64,000 nt of DNA from Buxus sempervirens (GCA_947561395.2 OX387187.1:21123829-21187828); one strand, 5' to 3'. Shown: positions 47,219-59,340, counted from the first letter of the stretch. Translations and numbers: made by a program. Notes: generated by a model not told the origin, from the sequence alone.

Positions 47219-47973
47219 GAGGTCTCTCCTTAAGCAAAGTGTGCGCGCCTGACTTTGGTGTGTCGCACTGGGTAGAAATGGGAAATTGGAGTCGCCACCG
47301 CCTGATGGGGTGCAGGCGGACACCTGGGTACTTAGATTTTCTATTAGACTGGTCTGCGGCTTAGAGATTCTAAGTAAGTTCTCGGTTGCGGTCTGGGGAA
47401 GTCCGTAGACACCCCAGTCCACCCCGTCAAATGACGGGTCCCATAGGTTTCCCTGGTTTGAGTCAACTTTGGTCTCTCACTCACTCGATTCCTATTCCAG
47501 CATGCAATTTGATTTAAGTTTGGCGGGACCGCCAAAATGGTGTGGGTCCCTTTACTTGATTTTATCTTGTTTTAGCTTATAGTGAGATGAGTCTGATTGG
47601 GTGGACCCCGTTGGAGGGCCCACAGATCCCTTGGTGGGCCAAGTGTGGCCCACATATTCCTTGGTGGGCCAAGTGTGGCCTACATATTCCTTGGTAGGCC
47701 AAGTGTGGCCTTTTGGACTTTGGTTCAATTTGACTGGATTTTATTTCGAAGTTCAAGTTGGGTTATTAAGTGATTTCTATGCAGAGTGGGCCGGATTGCT
47801 TTGCGGGCCCCACAGTTGGTTGCAAAGATGATTTGAGATTATCTTGATTAGTTTCCAAAATGGGTCAGGCTTTGGGCTTGGGGCCCTTTACCTGGGCTTG
47901 GGCTTGAAAGCCCAAGACTTCCGGGGTTAGGGTTTGAAACCCTAACCTTGCTCGGTTTTGTGGGCTTAGTGGG

Positions 47974-49670
47974 TATAGACACCCCAAATTGCACTAAAAT
48001 GAGAAAATAATGAAAACATTAATTGGAAGTTAAAACAGGCAAAAAATGCATGAAAATGAATAATTTAAGCCTGGACCGTATTGTATCTACGGGCTAAGCG
48101 CGCCCGAATTTTATATACGGGCACGCAGCGCCCGTAATACAAATACGGACACCATTGGACCGTAACTCATTTACGGGCACATCAGACTCGTGCGAGTTCT
48201 GTTATTCTCTCGATTTCTGAGCCTTATCTTTAATCCAATATCCCTTTAAATGAGCGAATTATATATTTTATTCGTGCGAAATATCTTTGTGGATAAAGGA
48301 TGAGCATTATCTTGTGTTTAACTCAAACTGAAATTCTATCTTGCCAAACCTTGGACCAACCATGCCCCTGGGTTTGCCTATAAATAGAGGGCCTTTCCTC
48401 AAGCAAAAGGCCACAAAATTTTGAAGTCCAAGGAAGTCTAAGAAGCTCCAAGAGAAAAGAGGAATCCCTGCTGCCTTGCTTGCTCAATCCAGGTAAGTCC
48501 CTTTTCCCTTTTATTTTCTGTCTTCAATTCTAGAAGCAATAGGATCATCTCTATTGCTGTAGAATAAGGCCATCTTTTGTACTTGTATTCCTAAACTTGC
48601 CTCTAAGTACCTCAAGAGTCTCTCTAGCCGTAAAACGTGAAGAGAGAGCTAGGGGAAAAGAGAACAGGTGGATCCCTAGAATAGAACCCCATATCTGTTT
48701 TTCTCCTTTTTTTTAGAATAAAGCCTCTGATTGTGTTTGTGTACCCAAATCTATCTCTAAGTACCTCAAGAGTCTCTCTAGCCGTAAAACGTGAAGAGAG
48801 AGCTAGGGGAAAAGAGAACAGGTAGATCCGTAGGGTAGACTCCTATATGCTCTAATCTGTGAGATGTGGCTGCTTTAAATATCTTGATCATGTTTTAATG
48901 GTTTTTATGATGAATCTGAATGAATACATGAATCCATGATGTTTATAGCATGAGATCCCCACTTTTTTTTTTATAAAATTTGGATTTTTCACATATTTGC
49001 ACCTACAGCACTGTTTTCGTGATTTTTGGTGATTTTAGGCTAAGATCCTGGATTTATCATGATCAATATGGTAGATCTGAATCCAAAAGCCTGAAAATAA
49101 ATTCTAGGGTTTCATGATGTGTTTTTTAAATCGTTTTTCATTATTGAGAGAAGACCCTACGGTCTAAGCTCTTCCCTTTTTATGTTCTTCATCAACGTGG
49201 GTATTTTTGGTTTTGATTTTCAGATTTAATGTGAAATTTGGGCTATGTCTATGTCCTGGACTATTCAAGTTCAATTTTGAAATATTTTATAAAAATCATA
49301 TTTTTCTAGATTTCTAGAATTTAACTTGAAGCTAGATTTTTGGATTTGTCACTTTGAATTGATTTTATCTCAATTTTATTTTGATCATGAAACCCTAGGA
49401 ATGGTATGATCATATTTGAAAGTTCTGGATCAATCAGACTATTGGTATGAAAAACCATATATTTTGTCTTTTTTGTGATTTTTGTGATTTTTATAGCAAG
49501 CTTTTTTCTTTGTAAAACATGAACAATACCTGGCAACCACCTTGTGTGGATGAATAGGGGTGCCTAACACCTTCCCCTGTTCATAACCTAATCCCCTTAC
49601 CCATCTCTGGTTGTTTTTTTTAGAAGGGTTATTTTTACCCTAAAATTGCCTTTTGTGCTTATTTAATATT
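47974..49670 (+). repeat. 5' LTR of the gag-only element
   Basis: It matches the 3' LTR almost base for base. It has the half-site array at 48074-48178, a TATA box at 48379-48387 and a GTAAGT near 48493. The block with AGCCGTAAAACGTGAAGAG appears twice about 168 bp apart. The exact border with the leader is not clear to me. Confidence 0.85.
48379..48387 (+). promoter_or_regulatory. TATA box of the 5' LTR
   Basis: TATAAATAG, identical and at the same offset in the 3' LTR (57596) and in the solo LTR (40439). Confidence 0.65.
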
Positions 49671-51846
49671 TGCTTGCTATTTTGTGTTCTTAAGCATGTT
49701 GAGTATGTTTTAAATCTGAATTATTGCTTAAGAATTCATGAGGGTAGAAACATGCTTAATTTTGATTTATAGGATTGTTTCTACAAACATGCGTAGGGGA
49801 GGTTCGTTTTGCTGAACCATGTTTATTTCTTGCTATATTTTTATGATAGCATGTTTTAATTTTCAGCATGATCTCCATGATGATTTTTGGTGTATAACAT
49901 GATCATATGTTTGCATGATTAGATGATTTTTTTATGAGCATGTTTTAGGTGCTATAGGATTGTTTGCATATTTGTTTACTTTAAATATGCTTTCCTATTA
50001 TGCCTTGGTTTATTTATGCATGGCTGCGAAAAGAGTGGCAAGGGTTTGGGACGTTGTGAATGCACCCTATTTTTACAATGCACTGTGCACATTTTATTTT
50101 TTTACATAGCCTACCCTTAACCTATAGGAAGTTGAACCCGAATGTGTGTAGCTTGGCGCAACGAGGTCGATACTTCAGAAAGCGAAAGTGAAAACATTTA
50201 CCTTAGAACTTTGGGCCAATGATGCGATGATAACATGGATCTGGGATTCTGGTAATCACTAGGCTTGAGTGCTAAGTTGCCATTAAGCCAAAACCCCTAC
50301 GCTTGAAGGTGGAGATACACGTTTTTGGTTAAAACACATAATTACGTGGGAATATGGGTTTGTAATTGTGGGAAGGCCGTTTGCATGGCTTACAAACCGG
50401 GCATAATGCGGATGCCATATTGAAGGTAAACAAGGTAATCCTATTTTTCTACATTGTATTCATGTCATAGGGGTGTCAGGGTACCCATTGGTTTGGGGAC
50501 AAAATTGGTCCCAAATATGCATGTTATTAAGCATGGTGTAGCCCATTGGAAGAGTCTCTAACTCTGTTTAGAATCAATCCTACCCAATGTTTGTACAAGA
50601 GGCAACAAAAGGGTACCAAAGTATGAGTATGGTGTCAATTTGGAAGGTACATGTGCCCTCCTAAACATGTGTTTTGCCAAAAAGGTCAAAGTCCACTTTG
50701 GGACAGTTTAGAAGCCCTGCACTGGGTGAACCGTATGTTTGGATGAACAATTAAAGTGATCAAACCATGTAAAAACTGGAAAAATATAACAGAGTTCCGT
50801 AAAACCGCATTTAGTACACGGGCTGGGCTTGCCCGTATTAGTTATACGGGCTGGGTTCGTCCGTGTTTTCCATACGGTCACGGCTCGCTCGTAATTTGAA
50901 TACGGGCAGGGCTGGACCGTACTGTGTATACGGTTTTCTCGGAAAATTCAATTTTAATCAGTTTTTTCCACTAAAATCTTCCTTTAACCTTTAAATAATG
51001 ATAAAGGGAAATGAGTTTGAATCAAATGCTTCAAAAAAAAAAAAGAAATGTGAGAGAAAATCCTTTGGGTCTCTGAAAGCCTTTGAATTTCAGACTTTTT
51101 CTCAAAAACTCCTTGGGCCTCTGAAAGCCTTTGAATTTCAGACTTTTTCTCAAAAAAAATCCTTGGGCCTCTGAAAGCCTCTGAATTTCAGACTTTTTTT
51201 CAAAAAAAAAATTTCTGGGCCTCTGAAAGCCTTTGAATTTCAGACTTTTTCTCAAAAATCCTTTGGGCCTCTGAAAGCCTTTGAATTTCAGACATTTATC
51301 AAAAATCTCTGGGCCGTCTAAAAGCCTCTAAATTTTAGACAAATCATTTCTTTGGGCCGTTTATAAGCCTCTGAATTATAGACACATATCCTTTGGGCCT
51401 CTGAAAGCCTTTGAATTTCAGACTTTTTCCAAAAATTTCTTTGGGCCGTCTATAAGCCTATGAATTATAGTCACATATCCTTTGGGCCTTTGAAAGCCTT
51501 TGAATTTCAGACTTTTTCCAAAAATATCCCTGGGCCTCTGAAAGCCTTTGAATTTCAGACTTTTTACAAAAGTTTCTTTGGGCCTCTGAAAGCCTTTGAA
51601 TTTCAGATCCTTTTCTTTCTTTTTGTGGGACCTGTTGGAAGCCCTAGAATATTCCAACAATTCAATTCAAAAAAAAAGAAGCAAATAAAGAAAAAAATCC
51701 AAACTCGTGTTCACCTAGTTTGCACATAGGCATTCCTAGGCATGTGAATGAGATTAAATGGACACTGATATGTTTCTTTTATTTTCGTCAGGTACCAAGT
51801 ACGCTTGCAACCATAGCTCTTGTAACCAGATCAAGAGCTCGCACCA
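49671..51846 (+). other. Leader of the gag-only element
   Basis: Non-coding. Contains a second half-site array (50818-50933) and the minisatellite (51063-51610). Confidence 0.7.
51063..51610 (+). repeat. Twelve-unit minisatellite of hairpin units in the leader
   Basis: Units of about 42-51 bases: TTTGGGCC, an inverted repeat around GCCTTTGAA or GCCTCTGAA, then a T-rich/A-rich spacer. Most units have CTGAAA...TTTCAG. Units at 51316, 51359 and 51448 have different but still pairing arms. Confidence 0.9.
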
Positions 51847-51926
51847 TGAATCCCATTGAGAATGAAGCTGATGCTCCTCACCCAGATATTGTCTTGCTTC
51901 AGAAGCAGATGGCAGGGCTAGCCTGA

Positions 51927-53936
51927 ATGCTAGAGAATATACTATCAGTGCAGGCCCAACAAGTCGAAGCCCAGAACCAAGCCTCCACTTCCAACCAAGC
52001 ACATCCACCTCAAACCAACATTCCACCTCCAGTTCAACCTATTCCTAAACCCATTTTTGAACCTACCCCTGAACCTATACTGATCAGGGAAGAAATAGTT
52101 GAGTTTGAGAAAGAAAAGGAAAAAGAGAGAATGAGGGATGATATGGAAAAGAAGTTCATGCACAGACTGAAGATGATTCAAGATGAATTAAGGGAGGTAA
52201 AAGGGGTGAATAACTTTGGAGGCACCAATTTCGAAGATTTGTGTCTATACCCCAATGTATGCTTACCGGCCAAATTCAAGTGTTCGGACTTTGACAAGTA
52301 TGATGGCACGGGCTGCCCCATAAGCCATTTGAAGTTGTACTGTGGGGCCCTATGCCAATTCGGTCGAGATGACGGCATACTAATTCAGCTCTTCCAGAGG
52401 AGTTTAACTGGAGTTGCTTTGAGGTGGTTTGCCACTTTGGATCATGGGAAAATAAGAAGGTGGAAGGATTTAGCAGATTCATTTTTGGCACAATACAGGT
52501 TCAACTATGAGATTATACCAGATAGGTATGACATGATGAGGATGACGAAGAGAAATGATGAGACCATAAGGCAATATGCTAAAAGGTGGAGGGAGTTGGT
52601 TGCACAAATCAAGCCACCCGTGGGAGAACCAGAAATGATTTCAACTTTCATCATGACATTGGGGCAACCATTTTATAGTCACTTGGTGGGTCAAACTACC
52701 ACCAACTTTGTTGCCCTAGTGCAAGTGGCAGACAGAATTGAAGATGGGATCAAGTTTGGGAAAATAGCTGATTACTCTACAGTGTTGAACCAAGAAGCTT
52801 CCACCACTTTCTCTACACAGAAAAAGGAGAATGGTAATGGAAGAATAAAGAATGAAGAAGGGAGAGAAGCAGAAGTGAATATGGTGCAACTTCCTAGGGA
52901 ACCCTTTCAAAACAATGTCCATCCACCTCCTATCAAGCCAACCCATCAAGTTCCTTTGCTGCCTATCCAAATTAATGTCCCTTCTGCACAACCTGTGAAG
53001 GAGGAAACAGAAGTAAGGAAGAGAAGGGAATTTTCTAAACTGCCTATGAGACCATATGAACTTTTGCCTACCTTACTTCAAAAGGGTTATGTGACTTTGA
53101 GGTTGCCAAATCCTCATGCAAGCAAAGGGAAGAATTATGATTTATCTGCAATCTGTGATTATCATATGAGCACTCCAGGGCATACCACAGATCGTTGCTT
53201 GGCCCTAAAGCATGCAATTCAGGATTTGTTGGATAATAACTCCTTATCATTCAATTCAGTCACTCCCATCCCACCTACCGATAACAATGGGGCAGGTAGC
53301 TCAAATGCAATAGGGGCAATTTTTCCAGGGAAAAAAGGATTTGATCCTTCTCAACTTATTGCTCTAGTTGGTACCATAGTCCGGGTTTATTTTGAAAAAG
53401 AAGATGAATGGGGCCATATGGAAAAAGAGACTCACACAGGGGCAGATTTTAAGCTGAAGTTGAAAGAAAATGAAATAACAGGTGAAAAGGCAGAGGAGGT
53501 GCAAACAATTCCCTTTGAGCAGTCTGAGCAAACAAATGACCTAGCACTGGATGTTGAGCAGGAATTCAGTATGGACGATAATGATTTTCCGAAGGGTATG
53601 GAATCACTCTTCATACAAGAAGAAAATGAAGCAGGGGCAATTGAAAGGGGAGAATCCCAGGAAAAGAAAGAAGAAGAATCAAATGAAAAGATTGAGGCCA
53701 GGTTTAAGCTTCCATTGATTGACTGGGCTGCAATCCAGATTCCATATCAAGGAATGTCACTTCTTTCAGAGACTGAGCATAATGCCCCAGAGAAGGAGAT
53801 CATCCCAAATCATGAAGGTTTGCCTCACTCAGCAGGAGAAAGAAATTATCTGAAAAAGGGAGAAAAGTCAACTGTTGCCTTTGAGAACAGGGGCAGTTTT
53901 CGAACTCCCATGTTCTTTGAAAAAAAACTCCCATAA
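51927..53936 (+). CDS. Gag protein of the Tat-like element
   Basis: The long open frame is 669 codons. Gag-like coding appears to begin slightly upstream, near 51847. The N-terminal part is Pro/Gln-rich, followed by a charged helix-forming stretch (about residues 55-95). The retrotransposon capsid domain is about 110-280, with DKYDGTGCPISHLKLYCGAL, then RSLTGVALRWFATL and SFLAQYRFNYEIIPDR. A zinc-knuckle variant CDYHMSTPGHTTDRC follows (about 411-425). These are hallmarks of Tat/Ogre-lineage Gag. The C-terminal third is Glu-rich and has no recognised domain. Gag would package the RNA into particles. The part after it lacks all pol domains. Confidence 0.88.
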   Translation: MLENILSVQAQQVEAQNQASTSNQAHPPQTNIPPPVQPIPKPIFEPTPEPILIREEIVEFEKEKEKERMRDDMEKKFMHRLKMIQDELREVKGVNNFGGTNFEDLCLYPNVCLPAKFKCSDFDKYDGTGCPISHLKLYCGALCQFGRDDGILIQLFQRSLTGVALRWFATLDHGKIRRWKDLADSFLAQYRFNYEIIPDRYDMMRMTKRNDETIRQYAKRWRELVAQIKPPVGEPEMISTFIMTLGQPFYSHLVGQTTTNFVALVQVADRIEDGIKFGKIADYSTVLNQEASTTFSTQKKENGNGRIKNEEGREAEVNMVQLPREPFQNNVHPPPIKPTHQVPLLPIQINVPSAQPVKEETEVRKRREFSKLPMRPYELLPTLLQKGYVTLRLPNPHASKGKNYDLSAICDYHMSTPGHTTDRCLALKHAIQDLLDNNSLSFNSVTPIPPTDNNGAGSSNAIGAIFPGKKGFDPSQLIALVGTIVRVYFEKEDEWGHMEKETHTGADFKLKLKENEITGEKAEEVQTIPFEQSEQTNDLALDVEQEFSMDDNDFPKGMESLFIQEENEAGAIERGESQEKKEEESNEKIEARFKLPLIDWAAIQIPYQGMSLLSETEHNAPEKEIIPNHEGLPHSAGERNYLKKGEKSTVAFENRGSFRTPMFFEKKLP

Positions 53937-56900
53937 GAAGAATGCACATTTCCTGAGGATCCTAAGGAGCCTTGTTCTCAGGAAGTGATTTCAATAAAGG
54001 CTCTTCAAAAAAAAAAAGATTTTCCCTTTAACATTTTTCTAAAAAAGAAAAAAAAGTTTTTAGCAAAGTCCTTTTACTTATGAATCGTATCTCTTATTGA
54101 ATTTCATTGAGTTGAATATGACTTTGACATTGGGCTCAATTTTGAGACCAAAATCGAAGAAAAAGACATTTTATATGAAAATTCAAATCTTTTTAAGTGT
54201 CATGAGAAGAATATTCTGCAAAATTATGAAATGACCAATTTTATGGCCTTTGGAACTAAAGATGACCCACAGTCTTCAACGGAAAAGATAGAAGAAGATT
54301 TGAAGTTTCTTCATTAGAATATAGAAAGGATCGCACCACTCGCTGATTCGTTCAAAGGGAGGTCAATAATATTGTTTGAAGAAATTTGGGGCTTTGCACT
54401 TGAAAATATGGGAGAATCTGATCATTTCATTGGAAATAGAATTGGGCATCATTTGATGGAAAGAATCCAAATTCATAAGATTGATCAAAAGGTGAAGAAC
54501 TTGTTCATAACAGAAGTTCTATTTGAAGATGCTTTTATCTTGATAGAAGGTGATTAAGAAAAAAAAAGAAGAAAAAATCTTGAGCCAGTCATGTAGTGCA
54601 ACTCTACCAAGTCTGAAAATTCAAACTTTTCTTAAAATGATTAGAGGCTTTTCTTTCTTTTATCCCCAAAATTTTTGAAATCCCTAGTTAAACCCTTTGA
54701 GTTTGATACATTTTTCCAAGTAACCTAAACTGAGAATTGTAACCCCATACTGGGGCAAATTTATTAAGGCATAAAAAAAAGGAATGAAGGGACAATTATT
54801 GAAGTTCAAAAGGGATTTTGAATATGAAAAAAAAAAAAGAAAGAAAAAAAAAGGAAGAAAAAAAAAAGATAATCAAATGCTATTTGGAGAATGTCTTCAA
54901 AATTGTGAATAAAATAATGGAAAAAAGAAGTTCAATACTGGAGAATAAGTTTCAAATGAAGAAATCAAATTGAGGGAAGAACTTCATTTCTGGGGGCAAT
55001 TTGTATTCATTCCAAAGGAAAAAATGCTTTAAAAATTACAATTTCAGTTAACCCATTTGATCATAGGGTATTTGAGCCTTTTATTCCTTTTTTTTCTTCT
55101 AAAACTAACACCAAGCCTTCATTTCATCCCATTCATAAGTCCTCTTTGATTAAGAAATTTTGAATTAAGACAATTTTGACTACATGGTTTCTGGTGATGA
55201 AGGATAAAAAAAAAAAAAGAAGAAAAAAAAAAGAAAAAGGAAAAATGAAGGAAATGTAGTGAAAACCCGGAAGGGCACTACATGGCAAATAATCAGCTAT
55301 CTACAAGAAGGAAATTGTCAAAGAGGAAAGTCCAAAATTGGCATAGATCCAGATGAAGTCCTCATATTGGAGGTTATTTTGAGATACAGTCACTCTTCAA
55401 GTGATTGAGAAAATTCTCTTTTCAAGACTGAAGCAACATAATCAGAACTATGATATGAATCATCTGTGAACAAGTTGATGGCCATCAAAATTGCCATTAG
55501 GAAATTATTGCTGAAGTTGAAGTCATAAATTCTCATATCATTGATACAATGGAGAAACAATTGCTCTTCAATTGGATGAAGGAAAATGTCTTTCTAGACT
55601 GGGGCAAAATAGTCAGATTGAAAGAGTCGTCATATCTGGAGCATCAATTGACAAGTCAATGGTCATGGGAATGATTCTAAAGGTTCCGAAGGCTTATTTT
55701 GTTCTTTCTTCATTTCTTGAAATAATCTTCTCATTAGTCAACTTGATTTTAATTCTTTTGGACTATATGCTAATAAGTGATTGGATCATTTTTTTTTAAA
55801 AAAAATATATAAAAACACAAAAAAGCAAAAACTATATTTTTGGCCTATGATGAGAATCTATATCTTTTCATAAAACATTGGTTTTGCAAGCATTAGAGAA
55901 TTCTGAGGCCACTAGTATAAAACATATTCTTATGTTTGCATTTGCATTCTTCTATTACGGTTTCTTTTTGGCAAAGGTTAAGAAAAAAAAAAGAGAAAGA
56001 AAAAGAAAGAGAAAAAAAGAGAAAAAGAAAAAAAAGAAAAAAAAGAAAAAAAAAAGGATCATCTCTACTGAGGGGCAAATACTTCTTCAAACAATCAAAA
56101 CCGGGGCATGCTCAGTGTCTTTCCTTCTGGGTTTTCATTGGAATGAATTCCAACATGTGGAAGAAGCAATCAAGCTTTAGTCTTCGAATTTGAAAGAAAA
56201 AAAAGGCTTTGAAGCAATGGCATGTTTTCTTCGTTAAACAAAGGTTCCCAATTCTTCAATAATGAAGAAGGATTTTACTGGGGCAGCAAGAAGGCATGAA
56301 AGACAAATCATGGGTTGTAAAGGCATGAGGTTAGATCAACAGATCATGATCCATCAATCAAGATGAGGGCATTCACTTGGGCAATTAAAAAGCATGAAGA
56401 CAGGTTATGGGCAGTAAGGGCACATACATCGTTATTGAGAGAGCAAGAAGATAAAGAAGCAAAAGCAAGTTGCAAAATATTCAAGCACAGGTTTGGGCAT
56501 CAAATGGCACCCAGGTATATCAAATAAGAAAATCAATCAGGAAAATTCAAAAAGTGAAAAACGTCAAAATCAATTGAGTTTGTAGTGGTCAATTTTAAAT
56601 CCAAATTCTTTTCAAAATTTGCTTGTCTCAGATTTCTTTTAATAGCCACGAGAGCTCAAAGAAATCTGAAATGAGGAAGAGACGCCACCCCATCAGACTT
56701 CAAGCAGGGGTTTCATTGCCTATCTTCGAATCCATGTTTTTATCATTTCTTTGTTTGACCAAAGCAAGTTCAATTAATGAGATGTTTTTCAAATGTGTAA
56801 TTTTGAGTTGTCTTTACTGTTCATTGTGCTACAACTGCAGGCCACCCAGGAAAATTGTCTTTTTCATCATTTTCTCCACACTTTTCAGGAGATCAATGTT

Positions 56901-57176
56901 TATATTAGTTGTAAGTTGCAAGGATTGCCTTACCCACTTCTGTTTAAAAATTTTGTCTCAAATCTCACTTCATAGCCACGAGTGCTCAGTGAGCGGAGAG
57001 AGGAGGATTTGCCCCTTAAGCTGAGGGACTTTTAGCAAATCTTCCGCAATGAATTCTTTTACCCAACATCACCCTTTTAATCCTTGCAAAATGCAATTAG
57101 TAAGACAAAGATCTCAAAAAGTGCAATTGGCGGGTCTTTTTTTACTCTCTGCTGGTAATTGGTTCCAATCACCAGC
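53937..57176 (+). other. Non-coding 3' region of the gag-only element
   Basis: Rich in A/G runs (54825-54870, 55207-55240, 55980-56057) with short frames only. No enzyme motif is found. It holds two related stem-loops at 56628-56669 and 56964-56993. Confidence 0.7.
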
Positions 57177-57190
57177 AAAGAGGGGGCAGC
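57177..57190 (+). promoter_or_regulatory. Polypurine tract before the 3' LTR
   Basis: AAAGAGGGGGCAGC directly precedes the 3' LTR start TGTAGACACC, the usual primer site for plus-strand DNA synthesis. Confidence 0.8.
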
Positions 57191-58995
57191 TGTAGACACC
57201 CCAAATTGCACTAAAATGAGAAAATAATGAAAACATTAATTGGAAGTTAAAACAGGCAAAAAATGCATGAAAATGAATAATTTAAGCCTGGACCGTATTG
57301 TATCTACGGGCTAAGCGCGCCCGAATTTTATATATGGGCACGCAGCGCCCGTAATACAAATACGGACACCATTGGACCGTAACTCATTTACGGGCACATC
57401 AGACTCGTGCGAGTTCTGTTATTCTCTCGATTTCTGAGCCTTATCTTTAATCCAATATCCCTTTAAATGAGCGAATTATATATTTTATTCGTGCGAAATA
57501 TCTTTGTGGATAAAGGATGAGCATTATCTTGTGTTTAACTCAAACTGAAATTCTATCTTGCCAAACCTTGGACCAACCATGCCCCTGGGTTTGCCTATAA
57601 ATAGAGGGCCTTTCCTCAAGCAAAAGGCCACAAAATTTTGAAGTCCAAGGAAGTCTAAGAAGCTCCAAGAGAAAAGAGGAATCCCTGCTGCCTTGCTTGC
57701 TCAATCCAGGTAAGTCCCTTTTCCCTTTTATTTTCTGTCTTCAATTCTAGAAGCAATAGGATCATCTCTATTGCTGTAGAATAAGGCCATCTTTTGTACT
57801 TGTATTCCTAAACTTGCCTCTAAGTACCTCAAGAGTCTCTCTAGCCGTAAAACGTGAAGAGAGAGCTAGGGGAAAAGAGAACAGGTGGATCCCTAGAATA
57901 GAACCCCATATCTGTTTTTCTCCTTTTTTTTAGAATAAAGCCTCTGATTGTGTTTGTGTACCCAAATCTATCTCTAAGTACCTCAAGAGTCTCTCTAGCC
58001 GTAAAACGTGAAGAGAGAGCTAGGGGAAAAGAGAACAGGTAGATCCGTAGGGTAGACTCCTATATGCTCTAATCTGTGAGATGTGGCTGCTTTAAATATC
58101 TTGATCATGTTTTAATGGTTTTTATGATGAATCTGAATGAATACATGAATCCATGATGTTTATAGCATGAGATCCCCACTTTTTTTTTTATAAAATTTGG
58201 ATTTTTCACATATTTGCACCTACAGCACTGTTTTCGTGATTTTTGGTGATTTTAGGCTAAGATCCTGGATTTATCATGATCAATATGGTAGATCTGAATC
58301 CAAAAGCCTGAAAATAAATTCTAGGGTTTCATGATGTGTTTTTTAAATCGTTTTTCATTATTGAGAGAAGACCCTACGGTCTAAGCTCTTCCCTTTTATG
58401 TTCTTCATCAACGTGGGTATTTTTGGTTTTGATTTTCAGATTTAATGTGAAATTTGGGCTATGTCTATGTCCTGGACTATTCAAGTTCAATTTTGAAATA
58501 TTTTATAAAAATCATATTTTTCTAGATTTCTAGAATTTAACTTGAAGCTAGATTTTTGGATTTGTCACTTTAAATTGATTTTATCTCAATTTTATTTTGA
58601 TCATGAAACCCTAGGAATGGTATGATCATATTTGAAAGTTCTGGATCAATCAGACTATTGGTATGAAAAAACCATATATTTTGTCTTTTTTGTGATTTTT
58701 GTGATTTTTATAGCAAGCTTTTTTCTTTGTAAAACATGAACAATACCTGGCAACCACCTTGTGTGGATGAATAGGGTGCCTAACACCTTCCCCTGTTCAT
58801 AACCTAATCCCCTTACCCATCTCTGGTTGTTTTTTTTAGGAGGGTTATTTTTACCCTAAAATTGCCTTTTGTGCTTATTTAATATTTTGGTGTCCATTTA
58901 CACCTAAATTGAATGGTGGCGACTCTTTGTTAATTTAATCCCTCGTGATGATTGAGGAAGTCATTGGATTTTTCGATTTTTTCCCATGAATCACA
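57191..58995 (+). repeat. 3' LTR of the gag-only element
   Basis: 1805 bp, TGTAGACACC...ATCACA. Half-site array at 57291-57395, TATA box at 57596-57604, GGTGGCGACTC near 58914. Confidence 0.92.
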
Positions 58996-59340
58996 GTGGG
59001 CCCGATAGGCCCTACTCGTGGTCTTGGCCAAACCACAACTTTAACTACACATGCATGGCCCGCGTAGGGCTTGGGTGGGCCTCAAGTGGTCTGGCCCACT
59101 CAATCAAATTGGTTAACCTTATTTTGAGCAAAAAAGTAAGTTTCTCGGGCTGGGTGGGCCCCATTGGAAGGTCCACTGGAAATCAGGTTAGACCGGGTGG
59201 TCTGAGTCCCATGTTGGGTTTCCGGGTGACTCGGAAACCCTATTGGTTCATTTGGTTCGGTTTAAGAATTCCATCCACATCCCGCAAGAATTACAGAAAT
59301 CACAAGTCACAAAAATCATAGAATATACACAGATCACAAA

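Larger units (their letters stand above)
47974..58995 (+). mobile_element. Young family-2 LTR retrotransposon with gag only (TR-GAG-like, Tat lineage)
   Basis: Two LTRs, a long leader with a hairpin minisatellite, a gag gene, a long A-rich non-coding 3' region and a polypurine tract are present. The whole is flanked by GTGGG (47969-47973, 58996-59000). I find no protease, reverse transcriptase, RNase H or integrase motif anywhere, so it would depend on a related element. The LTRs differ at fewer than about ten visible places over ~1.7 kb, so the insertion is recent (of the order of a few hundred thousand years at usual plant rates). Parts look degraded, and I treat it as a fossil. The class name TR-GAG is known for plant gag-only elements. 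Confidence 0.9.

Noticed and set aside
51031-51660. Open frames over the leader minisatellite, and a CRISPR-like look
   Set aside because: The units are degenerate hairpin repeats with irregular spacing, in a plant retroelement leader. There are no unique spacers and no cas genes.
55878-56193. Lys/Glu-rich open frames
   Set aside because: They come from A/G-rich low-complexity tracts in the non-coding 3' region of the gag-only element.
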